Translations under genes and position numbers: made by a program
NCBI RefSeq assembly: GCF_002197815.1
Contig: NZ_NIUB01000018.1
Span: forward strand, 38,329-102,328
From: Pseudomonas oleovorans subsp. oleovorans
GTDB lineage: Bacteria > Pseudomonadota > Gammaproteobacteria > Pseudomonadales > Pseudomonadaceae
Direction: 5' to 3'
DNA: 64,000 nt
Part shown: positions 39,345-47,365 of the stretch, one piece after another
Position numbering within the stretch: position 1 is the first letter of the stretch
How the letters are laid out: each line of letters opens with the position of its first letter
Notes under the pieces: generated by a model
Told to the model about the DNA's origin: nothing
The model's input: the letters and a program-made list of their open reading frames with translations, nothing else
The model's database searches: none

Positions 39345-39779
39345 TGCGCGCGTGCCAATCCGATGCTGCGGATCGTCTTGCCGCCCACGGTGCTGGAAAA
39401 CGTGTTGATGCCGCTCATGCTGACTACTGGAAAACCTATAACGGAACAGCGTCGGCGGGCCATCGATCTGTTGTCGCGTGTGGGCCTGCAAGGCATGGAA
39501 AAACGCAAGCCAGATCAGCTCTCCGGCGGGCAGCAGCAGCGAGTTGCGGTCGCCCGAGCACTGATAACCCGTCCTGCCTTGTTGCTGGTCGACGAGCCAA
39601 CCGGCAACCTCGACAGCAAATCGGCCGCAGAGGTCTTTCAGTTGTTCCGTCAGTTCAACCGCGAGTTCGGCTGCGCTGTGCTGCTGGTCACCCACGACTT
39701 GCGCCTGTCTGATCAGTGTGATCGTGTCATCTCTCTCGCAGATGGCTACATAGAGATCGATATGGCTCGGCAGGGGTGA
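39345..39779 (+). pseudogene. ABC transporter ATPase (MacB/LolD type), 5'-truncated
   Basis: A continuous frame reads [40 protein letters not shown] (signature), [16 protein letters not shown] (Walker B, D-loop) and VLLVTHDLRLSDQCDRVISL. The Walker A and the first about 90 residues are missing, so it cannot bind nucleotide. The open frame starts at 39,222 but its first 40 residues have no homology. No permease partner is near. Confidence 0.85.
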
Positions 39780-39813
39780 ATTGTTCGATTAAGCATCAGA
39801 GCCTGTGTCCCAA

Positions 39814-40311
39814 TCAAAGCCCCATCGATTGCATCATCTCACTTTCACTAACCGCCTCTGGTGTCACTACCGCCTCTTTAAGCATCAGCTTTCCGCGCAA
39901 TAAGCGGTCAAGGTGCACATCGAATGAATCAAACTGGGGGTGGATGACGGCAGGCAGATGGATGAACACGGGCTTGGTTTGGCCGATCCGGTAAACCCGA
40001 TCAGACGCTTGCGCTTCTTTAGCCGGGTTCCAATGACGCTCTAAATGCACCACATGGTTGGCCCCAATCACCGTCAAACCGACACCAGCGGCTACTGGCG
40101 ACATGATCAGGATGTTGAAGCCACTTTTCGCTTCAAACTCGGCAATTAGCTTCTTGCGCGTCATATCCTCGGCGCGAGTCGCCACAGCCTGGGTGTCACC
40201 ATTGATCACCGCTACATTCAGGTCATAGATCTGATCCAGCCAGAGCTTGAGGACTCGTTGCAGGCGCTTTGTCATCATGAACAGGATGACCTTATCACCT
40301 GTTGGCGCTGA
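39814..40311 (-). pseudogene. SNF2-family helicase, C-terminal fragment
   Basis: C-terminal RecA-like domain of a SNF2-type DNA translocase: KVILFMMTKRLQRVLKLWLD, AEFEAKSGFNILIMSPVAAG (SPVAAGVGL), ANHVVHLERHWNPAKEAQAS and DRVYRIGQTKPV. The N-terminal bulk is absent; the frame is joined to IS21 end sequence at about 40,312, suggesting the IS cut the gene. SNF2 proteins with this end occur in defence islands and restriction systems, but nothing here supports more than a fragment. Confidence 0.85.
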
Positions 40312-41225
40312 TGGAAAATTGACCCACCCTGCCGATTGAAATTTGACCCAGGGCGGATTGCTGATTTTGTTACCAGCAACTGTGGATAAGTCTACCAGCG
40401 CAGCTGCTTTTGAACCCACTCCCTCGCTGTCCCAGTTCAGCTGTTGAAGACCTGCCACATGCAGCCATGCATCACCGCAAAGCGTGCATTCACCGCCCGG
40501 CCTTTGCCCTTATTGACCTTGTCGACGGCGGTCTTCATGTTGTCGTAGATGCCCCGGCGCGGCACGCCGCCCAAGGCGCCGAACGAGCGTGTATGGGCGT
40601 CAAATAACATCTCATGGCCCTGGCTCGGATACGCCACAAGCCAGAACGCACGGCTGGCACACAGCTTCAGATGTGCCACCTGCATACGCCGGTAAATGCC
40701 GCCGACCAGCAAGCCTTCCTCGCTCCAGTCAAACTGAAACGCCTCGCCAAGAGCAAAGGTCAGCGGCACAAAGGCCTGCGACGCCTTGCCCTGTCCCCCT
40801 CGCCAGGCACGGATAAACGCGGTGAGCTGGCTGTAGCCACCGTCATAACCTTCGGCTTTGATTTGCGCCAACAGCGCCTTGGCACTGCGCCGCTGTTGCT
40901 TGGGCCGCAGCGAATCGGCCTTTAGCGCCTGCTCCAGCGTGGTGTGAAAAGGGCTGAGTTTGTTGAAGATCGCGCGGCGTTGGTAGACCGGCGGCTTGGC
41001 CTCAGGTGCTCTGACCCACTTGCGAATCGTGTCGCGCGCCAACCCGGTGCGCTTGGCTATCTCATGCAGCGACAGCTTGTCGCGGAAATACATCCGGCGG
41101 ATTTTGCCCATCATTTCCATACTGATCGCCCTGTGTTCTCCTGCTCAAAAATTGAGCAGAAGCAGTTGAACACCTGGGTCAGTTTTCAGTCGGCAGAACA
41201 GCCTCTACTGGGTCAGTTTTCGGTC
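40312..41225. mobile_element. IS21-family element, internally deleted
   Basis: Both ends show multiple IS21-like terminal repeats: at the right CTGGGTCAGTTTTC twice (41,174 and 41,208), at the left GAAAATTGACCCA and GAAATTTGACCCA (40,314, 40,338). Only the 5' half of istA remains, and istB is gone. The two flanks come from different genes (helicase, LysR), so a deletion followed the insertion. Confidence 0.8.
40437..41120 (-). pseudogene. istA: IS21 transposase IstA, C-terminally truncated
   Basis: A 227-residue frame. The N-terminal HTH is LHEIAKRTGLARDTIRKWVR; the integrase core keeps FQFDWSEEGLL (first Asp) and RGIYDNMKTAVDKV (second Asp). Sequence then diverges at MHGCMWQVFNS before the third acidic residue, and the usual length is about 340-500. 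Non-functional. Confidence 0.85.
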
Positions 41226-41487
41226 AGCGGCAACAGGCAGCCAGGTTCTCGGCAGACTGCATGTCTGCAAGGATCAGTTTTGCTCGCGGGTAGAACGCCC
41301 TGCCGAAGTCGGTGAGGCTTTGCCTGCGCGTAGTCCGGTGCAGCAGGGAAACACCCAGATGTTGTTCGAGCATTTTCACCTGCTTCCCTACTAATTGAGG
41401 GGACAGATTCAGGTCGTCCGCAGCGGCGCTGAATGAACCCAGCTCAACGGCTTTGACGAACGTGGCCATCTGGGTCAGGCGATCCAT
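41226..41487 (-). pseudogene. LysR-family regulator, N-terminal fragment
   Basis: MDRLTQMATFVKAVELGSFS and AAADDLNLSPQLVGKQVKML form the LysR helix-turn-helix, followed by LGVSLLHRTTRRQSLTDFG. After about 83 residues the frame runs into the IS21 end and stops; the effector domain is missing. Divergent from the dehydrogenase at 41,627, which it presumably once controlled. Confidence 0.85.
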
Positions 41488-41626
41488 TATAAACACTCTG
41501 TTTCTAGTAATACGCCATCATAGGCCTTTATCTAGCGCCAACCAATGACTAAATTTTTTTCACCTTTCGAGTGCCCGGATACCTTCCGGATGTACGTCGA
41601 GGCCCATTGATAAACGAGGTATCCAT

Positions 41627-42616
41627 ATGGCACGCATTGTCAGAATTCATGAATACGGTGACGCCAGCGTTCTGAAGCTGGAAGATCTGGAAGTATCGGC
41701 ACCAGCAGCAAACGAGGTGCAGATTAGTGTTAAAGCCATTGGCTTGAACCGAGCCGAAGTGATGTTCCGCAATCACGCATACCTACAAGAAGCGGAGTTC
41801 CCCAGCCGCTTAGGCTACGAGGCCGCAGGCATCGTAACGGCAGTTGGGAGCGACGTAACCGAGATCAAGATTGGTGACTCGGTCGCTCTGATCCCACCTC
41901 TGGATATTGCTCGCTGGGGCACCTACGGCGAGCTGGCCAATGTACCGGCCTACCTGGTGGTAAAGAGCCCTGAGAACTTGTCCTTTGAAGAGGCTGCGGC
42001 GTCTTGGATGCAGTACGTCACCGCCTGGGGGGCATTGATTGAACAGGCGAAGCTACGGCAGGGCGACTTTGTCATCGTTACCGCCGCGTCAAGCAGTGTT
42101 GGCTTGGCCGCCTTCCAAATGGCTCGTATGGTCGGCGCCACATCAATTGCGATCACTCGAACTCAGGCGAAGAAGCAAGCCCTACTTGATGCAGGCGCTG
42201 CGCATGTCATCGTCAGCGATGAAGAGGATATCGTCGAGCGTGTTATGACGATAACTGCCGGTCAAGGCGCTCGCGTTGTATTCGATCCTGTAGGCGGGCC
42301 GTCCTTTGAACCTCTCACGCAGAGCATGGCGCGGGGCGGAATTTTGCTGGTGTACGGCGCACTTAGCTCTGAACCGACACCATTCCCACTGTTTACCGTG
42401 CTGGGCAAAAGCCTGACTTTGAAGGGCTATATCTACGCAGAGATTGTGGCCGACCTTGAAGCCCTAGAGAGAGCGAAGGCTTTTATTCTGCAAGGGTTGA
42501 AGTCCGGTACGTTGCGCCCGATCATCGCAAAGACATTCGCACTTAGCTACATCCAGGATGCCCATCGTTTCCTTGAAGCCAATCAGCAGATCGGCAAGAT
42601 CGTGGTAACTGTCTGA
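41627..42616 (+). CDS. zinc-type alcohol dehydrogenase / quinone oxidoreductase family protein
   Basis: Medium-chain dehydrogenase of 329 residues. The GroES-like N-terminus reads GLNRAEVMFRNHAYLQEAEF and LGYEAAGIVTAVGSDVTEIK; the cofactor fold has FVIVTAASSSVGLAAFQMAR (the SSVGLAA glycine motif), with preference for NADP(H) likely. No catalytic zinc cysteine set is seen, so it is nearer to quinone oxidoreductases. A GAGGTATCCAT Shine-Dalgarno precedes. It is the only intact gene in the decayed block. Confidence 0.88.
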   Translation: MARIVRIHEYGDASVLKLEDLEVSAPAANEVQISVKAIGLNRAEVMFRNHAYLQEAEFPSRLGYEAAGIVTAVGSDVTEIKIGDSVALIPPLDIARWGTYGELANVPAYLVVKSPENLSFEEAAASWMQYVTAWGALIEQAKLRQGDFVIVTAASSSVGLAAFQMARMVGATSIAITRTQAKKQALLDAGAAHVIVSDEEDIVERVMTITAGQGARVVFDPVGGPSFEPLTQSMARGGILLVYGALSSEPTPFPLFTVLGKSLTLKGYIYAEIVADLEALERAKAFILQGLKSGTLRPIIAKTFALSYIQDAHRFLEANQQIGKIVVTV

Positions 42617-42733
42617 CCAGAAATTATGGGGCTGAGGGCGTAATCCTTCGGCCCCGATTCAAGCCAGCCCTGATGGCGAAGTCGAACGCCAAGTGCGTGA
42701 CATGATCCGTATGCCTATCTCAAGGATGTGCTA
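42617..42733. other. short non-coding stretch before the truncated MITE
   Basis: 117 bp with no gene; it holds the stop region of the dehydrogenase gene. Nothing else recognised. Confidence 0.4.
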
Positions 42734-42900
42734 GGGTCTGTTGCCGTTTCGCGCACGGCCGCGCCGGAGCCAGTTTTTGCGTGGGCTAGGCGCGAGACGC
42801 GAAGTTTGGTCGCCCAAATGAGCCGTCGAGTAACGACGTACCACGCAAAAACTGGCCCGTCCCTTCGGGTTGCGCGGCAAATTGCGCCATGCGTCGTTGC
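42734..42900. mobile_element. truncated copy of the 15,113 MITE
   Basis: The first 167 bp match 15,113-15,279 almost base for base (GGGTCTGTTGCCGTTTCGCG...), including the internal 16-bp inverted pair. The last 97 bp with the right terminal repeat are missing. Flanked on the left by TA. Confidence 0.9.
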
Positions 42901-42974
42901 ACACCAGCGCCCCCGCGGACACAAACCGCCCGAAACCAGCGCGCTGCGCAGAGGTTACGAACGGTAAAAACAGG

Positions 42975-43015
42975 GGTGAACAGGCCTCATAGTCAACATG
43001 GATTATCTTGCGCAC
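42975..43015 (-). pseudogene. detached dinB start fragment
   Basis: Minus-strand GTG with GAGGGGG Shine-Dalgarno a few bases upstream, followed by RKIIHVD, the DinB N-terminus, then YEACS..., which has no DinB homology. The following sequence (42,901-42,974) has no recognised gene. It looks like the original start of dinB, left behind 3.9 kb away. Confidence 0.55.
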
Positions 43016-43118
43016 AACCCCCTCGTAAACCTCGTCCAGCCTGGCCTGGAGCTAGGAAGTCTAACAGTTGTTTAACGCTAAGCACCTGAGTTGAAAACAC
43101 TTTTCTTGCAATTAGCGG
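43016..43118. other. former dinB leader / upstream region of initiator tRNA
   Basis: About 100 bp without a gene; it would have held the native dinB leader and promoter on the minus strand. Confidence 0.35.
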
Positions 43119-43146
43119 TTGACAGCGCAGCTTCTGGCTGTAGAAT
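43119..43146 (+). promoter_or_regulatory. promoter of the first initiator tRNA gene
   Basis: TTGACA (43,119-43,124), 16-bp spacer, TAGAAT (43,141-43,146). Confidence 0.85.
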
Positions 43147-43159
43147 ACCGCCCCACAGA

Positions 43160-43236
<77 letters not shown>

Positions 43237-43244
43237 GCTTCACG

Positions 43245-43274
43245 AAAAGGCCACTCATTGAGTGGCCTTTTTTG
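43245..43274 (+). terminator. terminator after tRNA-fMet copy 1
   Basis: AAAAGGCCACTCA / TGAGTGGCC stem followed by TTTTTT. Confidence 0.9.
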
Positions 43275-43317
43275 CTTTGGCGAGAATTAACTTTTTCGAT
43301 CAAACTCAACAAATCGA

Positions 43318-43345
43318 TTGACAAGATATTAAGCAAGCGTAGAAT
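43318..43345 (+). promoter_or_regulatory. promoter of the second initiator tRNA gene
   Basis: TTGACA (43,318-43,323), 16-bp spacer, TAGAAT (43,340-43,345): the same boxes and spacing as for copy 1. Confidence 0.85.
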
Positions 43346-43351
43346 GGCCGG

Positions 43352-43428
<77 letters not shown>

Positions 43429-43437
43429 CCTTCAGAT

Positions 43438-43466
43438 AAAGGCCACTCAATCGAGTGGCCTTTTCC
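43438..43466 (+). terminator. terminator after tRNA-fMet copy 2
   Basis: AAAGGCCACTC / GAGTGGCCTTTT stem and short T tract, similar to copy 1. Confidence 0.85.
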
Positions 43467-43563
43467 GTTTGCGATCATTCATCCTCCTCAGCTTCTCCTC
43501 AGCCAAGCGGGCCTATGCTCAACGCCCCGCCTCAGTTGCAGCGGATTGACCGAGGAAACCCCG

Positions 43564-44112
43564 ATGAACTGGAAGAACACCCCCTCACGTTATGGCAGCC
43601 TGTCCATTGCCCTGCACTGGCTGATGCTGCTTCTGATCGCCGCCGCTTATGCCTGCATAGAGCTCAAAGGGAATTTCCCCAAGGGCAGCGACACCCGTGA
43701 ACTGCTCAAGCAATGGCACTTCATGCTTGGCCTGAGCGTCTTTGCACTGGTCTGGTTGCGCCTGCTCGCTCGTGCGCTGAGCCCTACCCCAGCCATCCAA
43801 CCTGCGCCACCGAGCTGGCAGAACCTGCTCGCCAAGCTGATGCACCTGGCCCTGTACGCCCTGATGATCGGGGCGCCGCTGGCCGGCTGGCTGATCCTCA
43901 GCGCCGCTGGCAAGCCCATCCCCTTCTTCGGCCTGGAGCTGCCGGCACTGATCGGCCCAAACAAGGAACTGGCCGGCCAAATCAAGGAACTACACGAGCT
44001 GGCCGGCACCGCTGGCTACTGGCTGATCGGCCTGCATGCAGTTGCCGGCCTGTATCACCATTACGTGGCGCGCGATAACACCCTCAAGCGTATGTTGCCC
44101 GGGCACAATTGA
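43564..44112 (+). CDS. cytochrome b561 family protein
   Basis: A 182-residue inner-membrane di-heme cytochrome (CybB family). Four hydrophobic helices hold paired histidines: H19 in LSIALHWLMLLLIAAAY, H54 in LKQWHFMLGLSVFALVW, and histidines in HELAGTAGYWLIGLHAVAGL and YHHYVARDN. A GAGGAAA site lies six bases before the ATG; a six-codon extension at 43,546 is less likely. Such proteins pass electrons from quinol or superoxide; the exact partner is unknown. Confidence 0.9.
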   Translation: MNWKNTPSRYGSLSIALHWLMLLLIAAAYACIELKGNFPKGSDTRELLKQWHFMLGLSVFALVWLRLLARALSPTPAIQPAPPSWQNLLAKLMHLALYALMIGAPLAGWLILSAAGKPIPFFGLELPALIGPNKELAGQIKELHELAGTAGYWLIGLHAVAGLYHHYVARDNTLKRMLPGHN

Positions 44113-44209
44113 GGTGAAGACGCCTCTGGTCAAGTGCCCGATCCGCCGCTAGAATTGCGCACTTTTTGATCAGAGGCGCCCACAAGGCGCCCGTTAGAGG
44201 TTAGCCCGC

Positions 44210-45532
44210 ATGTCCACCGCCACCCCGAAAGTCGGCTTCGTCTCGCTCGGCTGCCCGAAAGCGACTGTCGACTCCGAACGCATCCTGACCCAACTGCGCA
44301 TGGAAGGTTACGAGATCGTACCGACCTACCAGGATGCCGACGTGGTGGTGGTCAATACCTGTGGCTTCATCGACAGTGCCAAGGCCGAGTCGCTCGACGC
44401 CATCGGTGAGGCGCTGGCGGAGAACGGCAAGGTGATTGTCACCGGTTGCATGGGCGTGGCCGAAGACAGCATCCGCGACGTGCACCCGAGCGTGCTGGCC
44501 GTCACCGGCCCGCAGCAATACGAGCAGGTGGTCAACGCCGTACACGAAGTCATCCCGCCGAAGACCGAGCACAACCCGCTGATCGACCTGGTGCCGCCGC
44601 AGGGCATCAAGCTGACCCCGCGTCACTACGCTTATTTGAAGATTTCCGAAGGCTGCAACCATACCTGTAGCTTCTGCATCATTCCGTCCATGCGCGGCAA
44701 GCTGGTCAGCCGCCCAGTGGGCGACGTACTGAGCGAAGCCGAGCGCCTGGTCAAGGCCGGCGTGAAGGAGCTGCTGGTGATCAGCCAGGACACCAGCGCC
44801 TACGGCGTCGATCTGAAGTACAAGCTGGACTTCTGGAACGGCCAGCCAGTGAAAACGCGCATGCTCGAACTGTGCGAAGCGCTGTCGTCGATGGGCGTGT
44901 GGGTGCGCCTGCACTACGTTTACCCCTACCCCAACGTCGATGACGTGATCCCGCTGATGGCCGCCGGCAAGCTGCTGCCGTACCTGGATATCCCCTTCCA
45001 GCACGCCAGCCCGAAAGTGCTCAAGTCGATGAAGCGCCCGGCCTTCGAAGACAAGACCCTGGCGCGCATCAAGAAGTGGCGCGAGATCTGCCCGGAGCTG
45101 ACCATCCGCTCCACCTTCATCGTCGGTTTCCCCGGCGAGACCGAGGAAGACTTCCAGTACCTGCTGGACTGGCTCACGGAAGCGCAGCTCGACCGCGTCG
45201 GTTGCTTCCAGTATTCGCCAGTCGAGGGCGCACCAGCCAACGACCTGGGTCTGGAAGTAGTGCCTGACGACGTCAAGCAGGACCGTTGGGAGCGTTTCAT
45301 GGCGCACCAGCAGGCCATCAGCTCTGCACGTCTGCAGGCCAAGATCGGCCTGGAGATGGACGTACTGATCGACGAAGTGGACGGCGAAGGCGCCGTGGCC
45401 CGCTCCTGGGCCGATGCTCCGGAGATCGACGGCAGCGTGTTCATCGACTCCCCCAACGTCAAGCCGGGCGACAAGGTGCGCGTGCGCATCGTCGATGCCG
45501 ACGAGTACGACATGTGGGGCGAGCTGGTCTGA
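44210..45532 (+). CDS. rimO: ribosomal protein S12 methylthiotransferase
   Basis: Radical-SAM enzyme thiomethylating Asp89 (E. coli numbering) of protein S12; 440 residues. The N-terminal cluster domain has C15, C51 and C80; the radical SAM motif is C149-x3-C153-x2-C156 in [22 protein letters not shown] domain ends the protein (about 375-440). A standalone gene with a clear terminator. Confidence 0.97.
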   Translation: MSTATPKVGFVSLGCPKATVDSERILTQLRMEGYEIVPTYQDADVVVVNTCGFIDSAKAESLDAIGEALAENGKVIVTGCMGVAEDSIRDVHPSVLAVTGPQQYEQVVNAVHEVIPPKTEHNPLIDLVPPQGIKLTPRHYAYLKISEGCNHTCSFCIIPSMRGKLVSRPVGDVLSEAERLVKAGVKELLVISQDTSAYGVDLKYKLDFWNGQPVKTRMLELCEALSSMGVWVRLHYVYPYPNVDDVIPLMAAGKLLPYLDIPFQHASPKVLKSMKRPAFEDKTLARIKKWREICPELTIRSTFIVGFPGETEEDFQYLLDWLTEAQLDRVGCFQYSPVEGAPANDLGLEVVPDDVKQDRWERFMAHQQAISSARLQAKIGLEMDVLIDEVDGEGAVARSWADAPEIDGSVFIDSPNVKPGDKVRVRIVDADEYDMWGELV

Positions 45533-45546
45533 CCGACCTATCTCCT

Positions 45547-45580
45547 GAAAAGCCCCGCAGCATGCGGGGCTTTTTCTTTC
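45547..45580 (+). terminator. terminator after rimO
   Basis: AAAAGCCCCGC / GCGGGGCTTTTT stem with a six-base loop and T run. Confidence 0.92.
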
Positions 45581-45634
45581 CCGGCACCACAGCTTCTTGC
45601 CGGTACAATGACCTTCTTTTTGTCGAGCCCAGTC

Positions 45635-46345
45635 ATGAGCGAAGCCACCCGTCTGTCCAAACGCGTCATCGAGCTGTTCGGTTGCTCGCGCCGTGAAGCC
45701 GATCTTTACATCGCAGGGGGCTGGGTGACGGTGGACGGCCAAGTGGTCGAAGCACCGCAGTTCAAGGTCGAGGATCAGCGCGTCGAGTTGCACCCCGATG
45801 CCAGCCTTGACCCCGTGGAGCCCGTCACCCTGCTGGTGCACGGCTCGACTGGCTGCAACGCCGCACAGTTGCAGCACCTGCTGGTACGCGAACGCCACTG
45901 GGAGCAAGACCCGCACACCCAGCGCGTCCTGCATGGCCACTTCCTGCGCCAGGAGCAGAGCCTGCCGCTGCAGACCGGTGCCAGTGGCCTGATAGTGCTC
46001 AGCCAGGACTGGCGAACGCAACGCAAGCTGCGCGAGGATGCGGCCAAGCTGGAGCAGGAATACCTGGTCGAAGTCGCCGGCGAAGTGCCTGCCAGCACAT
46101 TGGAGCGCCTGAAGAAAGGCTGGCTGCACAAGGGCACGCAGTTCCCGCCATGCAAGGCCAGCTGGCAGAGCGAACAGCGCCTGCGCTTCGCGCTGAAGAA
46201 TCCGGCCCCTGACCTGCTGCGGCAGATATGTACGGCACTGGGCCTGAAAGTGCTGGGCATGAAGCGCATCCGCATCGGCGGCGTACCGATGGCCAAGCTG
46301 CCAGTCGGGCAATGGCGCTATCTGGGCGAGAAGGAACGCTTCTGA
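45635..46345 (+). CDS. S4-domain pseudouridine synthase-like protein, degenerate active site
   Basis: A 236-residue member of the RsuA/RluF group. The N-terminal S4 RNA-binding domain is RLSKRVIELFGCSRREADLY...GWVTVDGQVVEA. Where the family has GRLDxxTxGLLLL, this protein reads LPLQTGASGLIVL: the catalytic Asp is replaced by Gln113 and the Thr by Ala116. It continues with EYLVEVAGEVP and the C-terminal RIRIGGVPMAKLPVGQWRYL, as in active members. It may therefore bind RNA without modifying it. The start is at MSEATRL; no strong Shine-Dalgarno is seen. Confidence 0.82.
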   Translation: MSEATRLSKRVIELFGCSRREADLYIAGGWVTVDGQVVEAPQFKVEDQRVELHPDASLDPVEPVTLLVHGSTGCNAAQLQHLLVRERHWEQDPHTQRVLHGHFLRQEQSLPLQTGASGLIVLSQDWRTQRKLREDAAKLEQEYLVEVAGEVPASTLERLKKGWLHKGTQFPPCKASWQSEQRLRFALKNPAPDLLRQICTALGLKVLGMKRIRIGGVPMAKLPVGQWRYLGEKERF

Positions 46346-46388
46346 GGCCATGTTAGGCTGTGCCTGTCACGCTCTGGAGACCACCATC

Positions 46389-46595
46389 ATGCGTACCCTG
46401 CTATTTACCGCACTGCTCGCCATGAGCCTGCCCGGCCTCGCCGCACCAGCGCCGTTCTTTCTCTGGCAGAGCAAGATCGATGGCCACCTGACCTGCGCTC
46501 AGGTCAGCCCGGGTGAGGGCTGGATTCGCTTCACCGGCCCATTCCGCGACGCCGGCTGCCGCGTGGCCTACGACGCCCCCGTCAACAGACGCTAG
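46389..46595 (+). CDS. small secreted protein of unknown function
   Basis: 68 residues: a signal peptide (MRTLLFTALLAMSLPGLAAP) and a short mature part with two cysteines (CAQ... and GCRVAYD), which could form a disulfide. No family recognised. It lies 10 bp before the trmO start, so the two may share a transcript. Confidence 0.65.
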   Translation: MRTLLFTALLAMSLPGLAAPAPFFLWQSKIDGHLTCAQVSPGEGWIRFTGPFRDAGCRVAYDAPVNRR

Positions 46596-46605
46596 GCAAG
46601 CCACC

Positions 46606-47325
46606 ATGCAGCATCTGGTTTCCCCGGTCGGTATCGTTCACTCCTGCTTCAAGGAGAAATTCGCCATTCCTCGCCAGCCGCACCTGGCGCCCGCCGCACG
46701 TGGCGTGCTGGAGCTGCTGCCGCCCTTCGATCAGGGCGAGGCCGTACAGGGCCTGGAACAGGTCAGCCATGTCTGGCTGCTGTTTCTGTTTCACCAGGCG
46801 CTGGAAGACAAGCCGCGCCTGAAGGTACGCCCGCCGCGTCTGGGCGGTAACCAGACGGTCGGCGTGTTCAGCACCCGCGCCACCCATCGCCCCAATGGCA
46901 TCGGCCAGTCCGTGGTGCGCCTGGAACGCGTGGAACCAGGCCGCCTGCACCTGTCCGGCATCGACCTGCTCGACGGCACCCCGGTGCTGGATATCAAGCC
47001 CTACGTGCCCTACGCCGACGCCGTGAGCGATGCCCGCAACGACATGGCCGATGCTCCGCCGCCATTGATAGCTGTGGACTGGCAGGAAGATGCGCTACAC
47101 CTGGCGCGCCAACACGCGCTGCGTCTGGATGAACCCTTAGTGGAGCTGATCGAGCAATGCCTGGCGCAGGATCCACGTCCGGCCTATCAACAGCCCCAGC
47201 CTGAAAGGCGCTACGGCGCGCGCTTCTGGGATCTGGACGTACATTGGCATTACCCCGCATCAGGGCGCATTCGCGTGCTGGACATGCAGATGACGCCAAG
47301 CGCCGATTGCCGCCCTGGCGATTGA
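46606..47325 (+). CDS. trmO: tRNA (N6-threonylcarbamoyl-A37)-N6-methyltransferase
   Basis: SAM-dependent TrmO (TsaA/YaeB) methylating t6A37 of tRNA-Thr; 239 residues. IVHSCFKEKFAIPRQPHLAP and ARGVLELLPPFDQGEAVQGL open the domain, followed by GVFSTRATHRPNGIGQSVVR, the hallmark segment, and IDLLDGTPVLDIKPYVPYAD. The start is preceded by GCAAGCCACC; an in-frame extension starts within the small secreted gene and is not used. Confidence 0.93.
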   Translation: MQHLVSPVGIVHSCFKEKFAIPRQPHLAPAARGVLELLPPFDQGEAVQGLEQVSHVWLLFLFHQALEDKPRLKVRPPRLGGNQTVGVFSTRATHRPNGIGQSVVRLERVEPGRLHLSGIDLLDGTPVLDIKPYVPYADAVSDARNDMADAPPPLIAVDWQEDALHLARQHALRLDEPLVELIEQCLAQDPRPAYQQPQPERRYGARFWDLDVHWHYPASGRIRVLDMQMTPSADCRPGD

Positions 47326-47365
47326 AGTCATACCTGGCTGGGCCTGAGCCCAGCCAGGCTGACGA

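Noticed and set aside
39222..39779. Functional ABC ATPase gene
   Set aside because: Walker A is missing and the first 40 residues have no homology.
44201..46351. 716-codon open frame on the minus strand opposite rimO and the pseudouridine synthase-like gene
   Set aside because: It is antisense to two genes with clear family motifs and shows no domain of its own; long shadow frames are expected at this GC content.
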